Positions 42,761 through 52,400 of a DNA stretch of 64,000 bases are shown here, piece after piece. The translations under genes and the position numbers were made by a program. Positions within the stretch are counted from its first letter, which is position 1; each line of letters begins with the position of its first letter. The notes beneath the pieces are model-generated. The model searched no databases, was not told the DNA's origin, and saw nothing but the letters and a program-made list of their open reading frames with translations. This DNA comes from Chloroflexota bacterium (GTDB lineage Bacteria; Chloroflexota; Chloroflexia; Thermomicrobiales; UBA6265), in assembly GCA_023389575.1 (NCBI GenBank), contig JAEWEG010000015.1, positions 1 through 64,000 on the forward strand, in the 5' to 3' direction.

Positions 42761-45373
42761 TCAGCTCCGGCCCGGTTTGAAGGTCACGATCGCGGCGGCG
42801 CCTCCGCGGCGCGTGGCAAGCGCCCGGTCGATCGCGGTGTCGAGCGCCTCGCGCGCCGTTTTCCCCGAGAGTTTCCGGTGACGAAGCCAGGTGACCATGC
42901 CCGGGTAGGCGGTGCCGTAGGCCGGATACTCGGGCTCCTCCACGGCGCGGATGATGCGCAGGCGCGACTTCGTGACGTGCTTGTACAGTTCGCGCAGGAC
43001 CCAGGAGTGGAGCAGGTCGTGGTTGGCGGGCGCCTTGTACGGGATGCCTTCGAGCAGGAGCGCCAGTTGGAGCGGGAAGAGCAGTTCGGGCGTGCCGGTG
43101 TAGTCGATGGTCGCGCCGCCCTGCTTGTCGATCCACTTCAGCAGGCGCTCGATGTCCTTGACGGAGACGTAGTCGCTGGTGGTTTCGCTGCCCCTGGCGG
43201 CCGTCGCCTTGGTGGCGCGTGCCGGCCTGGCGGTGGCCGGTCCCGGTTTCGAGGCGCGGGGGGAGGCCGGTGTCGTCGTTCGCGTGGAGGCTGCCTTGCG
43301 CCCGGTTGATTTCGCCGCCGTGGCCGAGGCGGGGCGTGCGGTGACGGCGGGTTTCCTGGCGGTGGTGGCGCGGGAGGAACCGTTCGTCGCGGGGAGCGAT
43401 ACCTGTCTCGGTTTCGGTTCCTCGCGCGGACGTTCGAGCAGGCCGGCTTCGTAGAGGAAGGGGCTGTTCGATTCCTTCGCGGTGCTGGCGGGGTGACCGA
43501 CGATGAGCGTGTTCGACGAGCGAGTCATCGCGACGTAGAACAGGCGACGCTCGGCCTCCATCTCACCGAACTCCCAGCGGGTGAGGGGGTCCGGGGCGAT
43601 GGCTGACGAGACCCACGGCAGCACGACCGTATGCCACTGGCGGCCCTTGGCGCCGTGATAGGTGGCGAGTTCGACCCGGGGGCCGGACTGGCGGTTGGTC
43701 TCGGCCGAGCGTTCGATGAAACCCCGGAGCCGCTCGATGGCTTCCTCGCGGGTGGAGTCTCGCCGATTGAGGATGGTGCGGAGCAGTTCGAGCGGGCGCT
43801 CACTGGGATCCTGGCCTTCCTTTTCGCTGGAGTCGAAGCCGAGGAACCGCGATTCGATGATCCTGAGTTCGTCCAGCGCGTTCTTCTGCTTGAGGAGCAG
43901 GGCGATGGCGTTCTCGAAGCCCTGCACCACACGCGACTGCATCTGGGGCTGGAGGATGCTGATCAGTTCCGGCAGGGTGAGGCCGTTGAACTGGTTGATC
44001 TGGTCGTTCCGGACGAGCCGGGGGAACCAGGTGTAGCTGGCGATGGCCGGCCGGAGATCGGTCACCTCCCGCACGCCCTGTTCGCGGAGGGCGGTGGCGA
44101 GGTCGAGCAGGGCGAGGGCGCTGGCCCAGGTCTGGATCAGGTCGCGGCCGGACTTGACCGCGTGGGGAATGCCACTGGCGATGAGGTGGACCTGGATTTC
44201 GTCGAGGTGCTGGTTTCGCCGCGCCAGGATCGCGACGTCGCTCCAGTTGAGCGCGGGCGATTCGTCGATCTCCCGCTTCAGCCGGTCCACGATCTGGCGC
44301 GATCCGGCGAGGCGGTCGGTGGCTGAGACGAGTTCGATGGTGCCCGCCTCGCCGACGCCGGAGCGCGGGGTCTTGGCGACGCGGTCGCGGTTCTGGCGAA
44401 TGAGCTGGGTGGAGCGGTCGAGGACGGTTTTCGGGCAGCGGTAGTTGGTATGGAGTTCGTAGGAGGTGAAGGTACGACCGAACGGCTTGTCGGGCCGGAT
44501 CAGGTAGCTGGCCGAGGCCCAGCGAAAGCCGTAGATGGCCTGGTCATCGTCGCCGGTGATCACGAGCGAGGCCTTGCGGGCGATGAGTTCGATCAGGGCC
44601 TGGTCGAGGGGGTTGATGTCCTGCACCTCGTCGACGATGACCTCGTCGTAGCGCTCCTGGATGCGTTCCGCGACCTCCGGATGTTGCTGGAGGAGGGTGA
44701 GGGCGCGCAGCTTCTGGTCCTCGAAGTCGATGAGGTTGCGGGTTTCGAGCTGTTCCTCGTACCGCAGGAACTCGCGCCGAAGCTGGATGGCGAACTCCTT
44801 CGCGTGCGTTTCCGCAGGGTAGTTGGCAAGGAATCGCTCGGGCACCAGGCGGGCGTAGTTCTTCTCGATCCAGCGCTTCACCTGCGAGGTGTTGAGATTC
44901 TGGGGATCGAAGAGGTGGCTTTTCAGCGTGCCGAACATGCCGGTAAGGACCATGCCGTCGGACTGCTCGATGAGGGCCGAGAGGAGCGGCTCGGCGGAGC
45001 CGTGGAAGACCTGGCTGGTGCGGTTCCGGGAGGATGGGAACTGGCGGGTGAGGATGGAAAGGCCGAAGGCGTTGAGGGTGCGGATTTCGACGTTGCCGGG
45101 AATGCCGAGGCGGCGCAGGGCGTTCCTGAACGAGGTGGCGGCCTGGTTGTCGAAGGTGAGGATCAGGAGGCGGGTTGGGGGTATGCCGGATTCGATGAGG
45201 TGACCCGCCCGGTGGGCGAGCGTTTCGGTCTTGCCGGACCCGGCTGGCGCGATGACGCGGATCGAACGCTGGGACGAGGTGATGACCTGCCGTTGGGATG
45301 CATCCGGCGCGTGGCTGGTGGGAGGCGGGGCGATGCTCATGACATTCCGGGGTTGGGAACTCGCTGCTGACAT
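42761..45373 (-). CDS. UvrD/Rep-type superfamily 1 DNA helicase with C-terminal extension
   Basis: 870 residues from ATG 45373; an ATG 33 bases later is equally possible, as both ribosome sites are weak. SF1A motifs are in order: Walker A APAGSGKTET (about 42), QAATSFRNAL, motif II VIVDEVQDINP (about 250), motif III TGDDDQAIYGFRWA, motif IV NYRCPKTVL, motif V YHGAKGRQWHTVVLP and motif VI RRLFYVAMTRSSNTL. It should unwind DNA 3' to 5' in repair or restart. After residue 650 comes an Ala/Thr/Lys/Arg-rich linker of about 75 residues. A separate C-terminal domain of about 140 residues with no motif I recognise follows, which is unusual for plain UvrD. Confidence 0.88.
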   Translation of the reverse strand: MSAASSQPRNVMSIAPPPTSHAPDASQRQVITSSQRSIRVIAPAGSGKTETLAHRAGHLIESGIPPTRLLILTFDNQAATSFRNALRRLGIPGNVEIRTLNAFGLSILTRQFPSSRNRTSQVFHGSAEPLLSALIEQSDGMVLTGMFGTLKSHLFDPQNLNTSQVKRWIEKNYARLVPERFLANYPAETHAKEFAIQLRREFLRYEEQLETRNLIDFEDQKLRALTLLQQHPEVAERIQERYDEVIVDEVQDINPLDQALIELIARKASLVITGDDDQAIYGFRWASASYLIRPDKPFGRTFTSYELHTNYRCPKTVLDRSTQLIRQNRDRVAKTPRSGVGEAGTIELVSATDRLAGSRQIVDRLKREIDESPALNWSDVAILARRNQHLDEIQVHLIASGIPHAVKSGRDLIQTWASALALLDLATALREQGVREVTDLRPAIASYTWFPRLVRNDQINQFNGLTLPELISILQPQMQSRVVQGFENAIALLLKQKNALDELRIIESRFLGFDSSEKEGQDPSERPLELLRTILNRRDSTREEAIERLRGFIERSAETNRQSGPRVELATYHGAKGRQWHTVVLPWVSSAIAPDPLTRWEFGEMEAERRLFYVAMTRSSNTLIVGHPASTAKESNSPFLYEAGLLERPREEPKPRQVSLPATNGSSRATTARKPAVTARPASATAAKSTGRKAASTRTTTPASPRASKPGPATARPARATKATAARGSETTSDYVSVKDIERLLKWIDKQGGATIDYTGTPELLFPLQLALLLEGIPYKAPANHDLLHSWVLRELYKHVTKSRLRIIRAVEEPEYPAYGTAYPGMVTWLRHRKLSGKTAREALDTAIDRALATRRGGAAAIVTFKPGRS

Positions 45374-45607
45374 GAAAACGGGGACGGTGTTCCTCGTCTC
45401 CCTAGTGTAGCGGGGCGCGGCGGTTCTGGCCGGAGGTTGTCGCTCATGCGTTCGCCCGTGGAGCGCGAACCCAGAGTAGTGACAGGCCTCGTGCTTGTCA
45501 CAGGGCGAACCATCCCATCGCTCATCCAGCCTCCGCGACTCAGAGGCGACTTTCCGCTCATTTCGGACCGCTCATGCTCGCGTGGATGAGGCTTTCGTGG
45601 GGCGGCG

Positions 45608-45680
45608 GGGGCTACAGAGTCCGGCTATGCCGTGAATGGAATGGATCGCGATCCGTGGCCGGAGCCGTCGCCCCGTACAT
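45608..45680. repeat. Palindromic dispersed repeat R3
   Basis: This 73-base element begins GGGGCTACAGAGTCCGGC and ends GCCGGAGCCGTCGCCCCGTA, with imperfect terminal inverted repeats. It aligns with R2 at 29810-29882 along most of its length, including the internal ATGGATCG. It lies in the 428-base gene-free gap 45374-45801. Confidence 0.55.
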
Positions 45681-45709
45681 ATCCGCGAGCCTCATCCGGC
45701 ACGATACCG

Positions 45710-45783
45710 GTGGCCGGCACAAGGCCGGCCACTACCCGGGTGTGTTTTTCGGGGGAGGCCGTGGGGCCGGCATGAAGCCGGCC
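45710..45783. repeat. Two GC-rich REP-like hairpins
   Basis: Two near-identical stems stand side by side: GTGGCCGGC-5-GCCGGCCAC (45710-45732) and GGCCGGC-5-GCCGGCC (45765-45783). They follow repeat R3, with a run of T between them. The second lies 18 bases past the minus-strand gene at 45802 and may help terminate it. Confidence 0.5.
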
Positions 45784-45801
45784 GGAGGTTGTGGGCGGGG
45801 G

Positions 45802-46851
45802 TCAGGATTCGTCGGGTTCGTCGACGGTTTCCACGTCGTAGGTGGGGAATCGCCAGCCCATGTCGCGGTCGAGCAGGCCGCCGTAGCCGATGGACGCCAT
45901 GTCCTGCTCGGTGACGGTTTCACCGCTCATCAGCCAGGGTAGGACGAGGTCGGCGACGGTTGCCCGGGAGTACATGGAGCAGGAAGCCAGGTTGACGATC
46001 GGGAGGCCGGTGTCCTCGACCGCGGCCAGCCAGAACATGGAGCCGGGATGGGCTGGGGCGCCGAGGCGAATGATGTTGGCGCCGATCGCGGGCATCGCCT
46101 GGAGCGAGGCATCGAGCGGGTCCATCATGTTGCCGCCAGCGGTGAAGATCATGTTCGCGCCGTCCGCCTGGAAGCGCTCGATGGCCTCGTGGACGTGTTC
46201 CGTGTCGTTGGCGACGTAGACGAAGCCGAGCACCTCGCTGCCGTACCAGCGCACCTTGGCGGTGACGGACGCCTCGAACCGGTCGCGCATCTTTTCGGCG
46301 AGCCCTTCGGTGACGACGATGCCGACCCGGTGCGGCAGGTAGGGCTTGACCTCGAGGATGGGCTGCTCGCGGGCGGCGATCAGTTCCTCCACGTTCGCGA
46401 GGGTGGATTCGGGCATGGCGACGGTGCCGATCTTGGCCCCGGCCACGATTTTGCCTGGCACCACCGGCAGCCGGTCGAGCACGGTGAAGAGGCCGAGCGG
46501 CGCCTGGTTGTTGACCAGTTCCACGGCGGCGGGATCGACGCGGAGCAGTCCCTTGGTTTCCGCGACGACGTTCACCCGGCTCTGGACCGGCTTGCGAGCC
46601 ATGAGCCCAGGGCCCATGGCGAGGCGGGCCAGCCTGGCGGCCGCCTCGTCTTCATGGATTTCGCCGGGTTCCAGCCGGATCGCGTGAATGGGGGAATCGA
46701 GCCGGGCGACGAGATCCAGGTCTCCGGCGTCGAGAACCTGGCCCTTGCGAATGCGGCCTCCCCCGGGAACCTTCACCTCATGGGTCACGATCGCGCCTTC
46801 GAGGCGACCGGTGAACGAGGGGGAAGCCGGGTCGATGACAAATGCCTGCAT
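45802..46851 (-). CDS. Molybdopterin-binding (MoCF/MoeA-like) protein
   Basis: 349 residues from ATG 46851 (AAGGGA five bases upstream; a start at 46878 is less good). The C-terminal half has the MoCF_biosynth fold: GIVVTEGLAEKMRD, then FVYVANDTEHVHEAIERF, and the cofactor-binding loop MIFTAGGNMMDPLDASL. APAHPGSMFWLA follows, as in MoeA-related proteins. The N-terminal third is a beta-rich domain. It probably binds molybdopterin or takes part in molybdenum cofactor handling. No other Moco genes lie in the window. It is the only minus-strand gene in this gap and is preceded by the second two-component operon. Confidence 0.72.
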   Translation of the reverse strand: MQAFVIDPASPSFTGRLEGAIVTHEVKVPGGGRIRKGQVLDAGDLDLVARLDSPIHAIRLEPGEIHEDEAAARLARLAMGPGLMARKPVQSRVNVVAETKGLLRVDPAAVELVNNQAPLGLFTVLDRLPVVPGKIVAGAKIGTVAMPESTLANVEELIAAREQPILEVKPYLPHRVGIVVTEGLAEKMRDRFEASVTAKVRWYGSEVLGFVYVANDTEHVHEAIERFQADGANMIFTAGGNMMDPLDASLQAMPAIGANIIRLGAPAHPGSMFWLAAVEDTGLPIVNLASCSMYSRATVADLVLPWLMSGETVTEQDMASIGYGGLLDRDMGWRFPTYDVETVDEPDES

Positions 46852-46946
46852 GATGTCCCTTCTTCGGGTGATATCCACCCTTTCCGGGAATTATCGGACA
46901 GATGGGGGCCGCCAGGGCCCGCCGGGCAGGCAGGTGGTGACCGGAT

Positions 46947-48074
46947 TCATGGTGTTTCGAGGGGCAATCGGATGGTGACGGTGGTGCCTTCGTCGAGCCG
47001 GCTGGTGGCCGAGATCGACCCGCCGTGGGCCACGACCAGGCCGCGGGCGATGGCGAGCCCGAGGCCACTGCCACCGGAATCGGCCGACTTCTCGAACCGC
47101 TCGAACATGCGCGTGGCGGCCTCCTCGCTCATGCCACAACCGGTGTCCTCGACCTGGATGAGTACCTCGTCTCCCACCTGGCTTGTCCGCAGGGTGATGG
47201 TTCCGCCCTCGGGCGTGTAGCGGAGGGAGTTGGTCACCAGGTTGTCGAGTACCTGCGTCATGCGAAACGGATCGATCCGAACGGTTGGGGTCGTGTATGG
47301 GTCGGCGACGACGATAACGCCCTTGCTGGAGGCCACGGCGCCGAACGACGCGGCGACATCGCGGATGAGGTCGCCAGGATCCGTGTCCGCGAAGTGGAGG
47401 CTGATCGCGCCGGCCTCGGTGTTGGCGAGCACCTGCAGGTCGTTCAGCAGGTGACCCATGGCGCGGGTGCGCTCCAGTAGTGGTTCGAGGTGCTCCCTGT
47501 CGGCGGGATAGACGTCGTCGAGCATCCCTTCGATGGTGCCTTGGACGATGGCGAGCGGGGTACGCAGTTCATGGGTGACATCGGAGAGCAGGCGCTGACG
47601 CTGCTCCTCGTTGGCCTGCAACCGCTCGGCCATGGTGTTGAACGCGGCGACGACTCCCCTGGATTCGCGCGGGCTCCGTGTGGTGACGCGGGCCGAGTAG
47701 TCCCCTTGGGCGACGCGGTCGGCGGCATCGATCACCTGAGCGAGCGGCCGGAAGGCGCGCACGATCTTCCGGACCAGCAGGAAGGCGATGGCGCCGATCG
47801 CCAGCAAGGCGATTGGCGGCCAGAAGAACGGTCCTGGTGGCCCTTCGCCGTCGGGCGGACCCCAGGTTTCGCCGATGTGGTTGATGATGGCCAGCGCGAT
47901 ACAGCCGAGGATGAAGATGCCGATGGTGAGGATGGCGAAGCGGCGGCCGATCGCCCGGCCTGGCCCTGGACCGTGGGGGGGCCAGGGCTCGCCCTCCGGC
48001 CACCAGGGGGGTGGCTTGTCGCCTGGAGGCCCGCCAAATGGGCCGCGATGCTGAGGACCCTTAGGAGGAGGCAT
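46947..48074 (-). CDS. Membrane sensor histidine kinase (second)
   Basis: 375 residues from ATG 48074, overlapping the end of the response regulator gene by 14 bases. The N-terminus is strikingly Pro/Gly-rich (about 35 residues). It is followed by span 1 (FAILTIGIFILGCIALAII), a loop of only about 20 residues, and span 2 (IALLAIGAIAFLLV). A HAMP linker leads to HisKA with His168 (SDVTHELRTPLAIV). The HATPase domain shows LDNLVTNSLRYTP, DTGCGMSE and GSGLGLAIARGLVVAHGG. The tiny external loop suggests it senses within the membrane or through the small membrane protein encoded two genes upstream. Confidence 0.92.
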   Translation of the reverse strand: MPPPKGPQHRGPFGGPPGDKPPPWWPEGEPWPPHGPGPGRAIGRRFAILTIGIFILGCIALAIINHIGETWGPPDGEGPPGPFFWPPIALLAIGAIAFLLVRKIVRAFRPLAQVIDAADRVAQGDYSARVTTRSPRESRGVVAAFNTMAERLQANEEQRQRLLSDVTHELRTPLAIVQGTIEGMLDDVYPADREHLEPLLERTRAMGHLLNDLQVLANTEAGAISLHFADTDPGDLIRDVAASFGAVASSKGVIVVADPYTTPTVRIDPFRMTQVLDNLVTNSLRYTPEGGTITLRTSQVGDEVLIQVEDTGCGMSEEAATRMFERFEKSADSGGSGLGLAIARGLVVAHGGSISATSRLDEGTTVTIRLPLETP

Positions 48075-48765
48075 CGGTGAACCGGTAGCCGACGCCGTGG
48101 ACGGTCTGGATGAACTGCTCGCCACCGGCGGGAGATTCCAGCTTGCGGCGGATGTTCTTGATGTGGGCGTCGATCGCCCGTTCGTAGGCTTCGGCCATGG
48201 TGCCATGGACGGCGCGCAGCAATTGGGTCCGGGTGAAGACCCGGCCTGGCTCGCGGGCCATGGTGGCAAGCAACTGGAACTCGGTGGCCGTTAGTTCCAC
48301 CACGTCATCGCGGAGGGTGACGCGCATGCGCGGAATGTCGATGGTGAGTTGGCCGTGGGTCAGCAGGTCGACGGGCGCTTCGGGAGCGGAGACCCGGCGA
48401 AGGACGGCGCGGACCCGGGCGACGAGTTCGCCCGGGCTGAACGGCTTGACCATGTAGTCGTCCGCGCCGAGTTCCAGACCGACGATGCGGTCGACCTCGT
48501 CCCCGCGGGCGGTGAGGATGATCACGGGGAGATTCCCGCCGCCCCGCAGTTCGCGAAGGATATCGAGGCCGTTTCCGTCTGGGAGGCCCAGGTCGAGCAC
48601 GACGAGGTCAGGCTCGTCGGCGCGAATCCGGCGCTGGCCATCGGTGGCGTTGGAGGCGGTGATGGCGTGGAACCCGCCCCGGTTCAGGTAGTCGCGAACG
48701 AGGTGAAGCAGGGCGGATTCATCTTCGATGACAAGGATGGTGTGCATGGAAGGTCGATGCTCCAT
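48061..48765 (-). CDS. OmpR-family response regulator (second)
   Basis: 234 residues. The receiver domain carries IEDES, Asp58 (VVLDLGLPDGNG), Thr in ILTARGDE and Lys in MVKPFSPGE. The winged helix is at about 135-234 (LTATEFQLLATMAREPG, then IDAHIKNIRRKLE). The ATG overlaps the stop codon of the small membrane protein gene (ATGA); an internal ATG 18 bases on is an alternative. It is the partner of the kinase at 46947. Confidence 0.94.
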   Translation of the reverse strand: MEHRPSMHTILVIEDESALLHLVRDYLNRGGFHAITASNATDGQRRIRADEPDLVVLDLGLPDGNGLDILRELRGGGNLPVIILTARGDEVDRIVGLELGADDYMVKPFSPGELVARVRAVLRRVSAPEAPVDLLTHGQLTIDIPRMRVTLRDDVVELTATEFQLLATMAREPGRVFTRTQLLRAVHGTMAEAYERAIDAHIKNIRRKLESPAGGEQFIQTVHGVGYRFTDASS

Positions 48766-49160
48766 CAGGCGGAGGGTGAGCTCGCGGAATCAGGCGGTGA
48801 CGAGGCCATGTCGGCGTGCTGCCGGCGATGCCACTCCTCCATCCATTGTGCGCGGTCGGGTCCACCCGGTCCGCCAGGACCACGGAAGCGCGGTTCGCCG
48901 AAGACGAAGCGGGCGACGCCGATGGTGAAGATGATGGCGAGCGGGATGAAGAAGATGCCGAACGGGAAACCGCGATGGTCGCGCTCGACGATGACGGTGG
49001 TTGCTCCTTCGATCGTGTTGCCCTGGTCGTCGACCACCTGGACGACCTCGACCTGGCGGTCGGGTGGACCCCATTCGCGGTCGGGACCCCAGATGGCGAT
49101 GGCGGTGAACGCCCCAATGACGAGCACGGCGAGCGTGAAGAATACGGATCGACGACTCAT
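48765..49160 (-). CDS. Small two-span membrane protein coupled to a two-component system
   Basis: 131 residues. Two hydrophobic segments (VFFTLAVLVIGAFTAIAIW at 6-24 and GIFFIPLAIIFTIGVARFVF at about 68-87) enclose a loop of about 40 residues. A Pro/Gly/Ser-rich tail follows. I do not recognise a family. It is the first gene of a three-gene operon with translational overlap into the response regulator, which suggests an accessory sensor or a target of the system. Confidence 0.65.
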   Translation of the reverse strand: MSRRSVFFTLAVLVIGAFTAIAIWGPDREWGPPDRQVEVVQVVDDQGNTIEGATTVIVERDHRGFPFGIFFIPLAIIFTIGVARFVFGEPRFRGPGGPGGPDRAQWMEEWHRRQHADMASSPPDSASSPSA

Positions 49161-49441
49161 TATACGAACCCTTTCCGGAGAGAACGTTTGGTTGATTCCG
49201 GGAACCCGGCCATTGCCCGGTTCCGATGATTCCAGTGTGGAAGGGGGATATGAACCGGGTGTGAACGCGAGGCGGAGGAATTGGGGGAACCAGGGACGCC
49301 CGAATGATGGGCCGATTCACGATGACCGGATCGGTGCCGGGTGCGGCATACTGAGTGACAGGACAGACCAGTGGACGCTTCCACACGGGAACGGCCAAGG
49401 GACGTGCACGGCGCGTTTGGCCATCGACCGGAGCGGCAACG

Positions 49442-52400
49442 GTGACATCGTTCGATCCAGGCGAACCATCGACGCGGGAGCCGCGCCGGCTTGCGGTCGA
49501 GGGCCCAGCCGGCCCGCCGCCGTGGGAGCCGATTTCCGACACGGCCGATGTGCTGATTGGGCGTGAGACGGAACTCGCGCGGGCCGAGCGCCGGTTGCGG
49601 GCGCTGGCGGGGCATTCGGGCTCGATCGTGGGCATCGTGGGCGAACCCGGCATCGGGAAAACCCGGTTCGCGCGGCGGTTGGCCGAACGCGCCGCCGAGC
49701 ATGACATCCCCGTGCTGTGGAGCCGGAGCCTGGAGGATGACTGGCGCCCGCGGTACCAGATGTGGGACGACGTGATCGGGCTGGCGCTGGATCGGGTGGG
49801 CTGGCCGGCCGGGCGGGAGCCGGTTCCCGACTGGGTCGCGACGCTGGCGCCGGTCATCGCCGGAATCGGCGCGCGGTATCCGCGGGTTCGGCCTCTGGGT
49901 CAGTTGACGCTGCGGGAGGAGCAGTTCCGGATCGCGGACGCCATCACCCAATGCCTGCGGGACATCACCAGCCGGGCTCCGCTGATGGTGGTGCTGGACG
50001 ACCTGCAGTGGGTCGATGGCGAATCGCTGCGGGTGCTGCGGCATGTGGTGGCGAAGCTGGATTCGATGCCGATGCTGATGGTGGCGACGATCCGCTCCGA
50101 CGAGCTGGAGCGGTCGGAGCAGCTGGGGGAGGTGACGAGCTGGTTCCGCCGCGAGCCTGCCTGGGAGGAAATCCGGCTGGGCGGACTGGGAGAGGACCAG
50201 GTCGCCCGGATGATGGAGGCGATCGGCGACGAGGCGTATCCGCCGGAACTCGTTCGGTTGATCTACGAAACCACCCAGGGCAACCCGTTCTTCGTGCAGG
50301 AGATGACCCGGCACTTCCTGGACGAGGCTCATCAGTCGTCGTTTGACGACCTGCTGGCGGCGACCCGCAAGGGTGATCTCACCGTGCCCGACGGATTGCG
50401 GCAGGTGGTGGAGCTCCGGGTGGGGCGGCTGCCGGCGAGAACGCAACGGATGCTGAAGCTGGCGGCGGTGTGCTCCGGAGGCTTCGACTTCCCGATGCTG
50501 TCGGCGCTGACCTCGCTGGAGGAAGACGACCTGCTGGGCGCGATTGACGAAGCGCTGGCGGCGCGCCTGATCGTGCCGGTCGAGGGCGCGTTCGAGCGCT
50601 ATGACTTCATGCACGACCTGGTGCGGTTGTCGCTCTACAACTCGTGGAGCCCGTCGAGACGGGTGCGATTGCACCGGGCACTGGCGCTGGCCCTGATCGA
50701 GGTGCATGGCGAGGCGGCGCCCTTGCACGCCGCGCAGATCGCGTTGCATTTCCACATCTCGGCCCAGGTGGCGGGCGCCGAGAACGGGGTGCCGTATGCG
50801 TTGGCGGCGGCTGGCCAGGCCGAGCGGCGGCGTTCTCCCGAAGAGGTGGCCCTTTGGTACGAGCGGGCCTTGGACATGGCGGCCACCCGTTCCGCGGGCG
50901 AGCGCGCGGATATCGCCCGCGCCATGGTGCTCGCCCAGGCGAACGCGCTGTGGCTGGACCGTGCCCTGGACTCGCTGGTGGAGGCCCTGCACCTGATGCG
51001 GGAGGCGGGCTGGCCCGAGCGTGACCGGGCCGCGTTCATCGCGGAGGCGGTGACCTTGCTGCACGATGGCGGCGCGGCGCCCGAGTTGTGGATGCCGCTG
51101 CTGCGTGAGGGGCTGGCGCTGACGCCGCCGGACGACGAGGTGACCTGGGCGCGCCTCACGCTGCTGATCGAGCGATTCGAGGCGTACACGATCAACGGGA
51201 TCAGCGGGTCCAGGTGGTTGGGCACGGATTCCCGGGCGGCCGAGATCGCCCGGGCCAGCGGCGACGAGGATCTGTTCGCGCGGTCGCTTCAGCCCTGGGA
51301 CCTGTGGGACCGGGATTGGACGAGGCAGCTTTCGGATCTGGTTACCACCTGGCACAAGCCGGCGGCGATCATCCGCGCCCTGACGGTGAGCGGGGCGGAC
51401 TGGCTCTATCACCACGGGGAGTTCCGGCTGGCGAAGGCGCACTTCGAGAACCTGCTGGCGATTGCCCGGCAACAGGGATCGGTGCCGGGCCAGGCGGAGG
51501 CGCTGGTGCGGCTGAGCATCATCCACGCCGCGCTGGGTGACCTGGATGATGCCCGGAATTACGAGCGGGAAGCGACCGCGCGCGTCGAACGGTTGGGGCC
51601 GGGCCACCGGCTGCACGCGAGCCTGTGGTGGGTGCGGGCATTCCTGCGGGAACTCGAGGCGGGAGATTTCGGCGGGGTCGCGGCGTTCTTCCGCCAGCAT
51701 ATCGCCGATCCCGAGCTTGGACGCAGGACCATCGCGTTCGACGATGCGGCGATGACCACGCTGGCGCTGACGCGATCCGGGGACCGCGACGCGGCGCTGG
51801 TGCTGTTGAGGACGTTGGTGGGGCTGCTCCCAGGCCTGGAACCGGCGACCTGGCTCCTGAACGGCACGGTGGCGTTCGCGGCCACCTCGGTGTGGGAGCT
51901 TGGTGAGGCGGACCTGGCCGAGCCGGTTCACCGCTGCGCGCTGGCGGTGATCGAGGTTGGACACGACGACTATCCCTGCTCCTCATTGCGGCTTTCCCTG
52001 GCGCGGATGCTGGCGCTGATGGACCGCCGGGACGAGGCGTCCGAAGTGTTCGATCTCGCGCGGGAGCATCTGGACGGATCGGGACAGCGACCGATGCGGG
52101 CGATGGTCGACCTGGACGAGGCGCGGGCGCTGGAAGACGGGTCGTTTGGCGACCGCGACCGGGCGATGTCGCTCGCCACGTCCGCGCGGGACCGGTTCGC
52201 CGCGCTGGGGATGACTGGCTGGGCGACGCGGGCCACGTCACTGCTGGACGCGCTCGCCGAGCGCCATGCTCGGGAGGGAGCGCTTCCGGCGGGGCTCACG
52301 CAGCGGGAGATGGACGTGGTGCGGCTGGTGGCCAAGGGGTATTCGGACCGGGCGATTGGCGACGAGATGTACGTGAGCCCGCGCACGGTCAACGCGCATG

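Noticed and set aside
49160..51964. 934-codon open frame on the minus strand
   Set aside because: It lies antisense to the LuxR/AAA regulator with intact Walker and helix-turn-helix motifs. The translation is Arg/Gln/Pro-rich noise.
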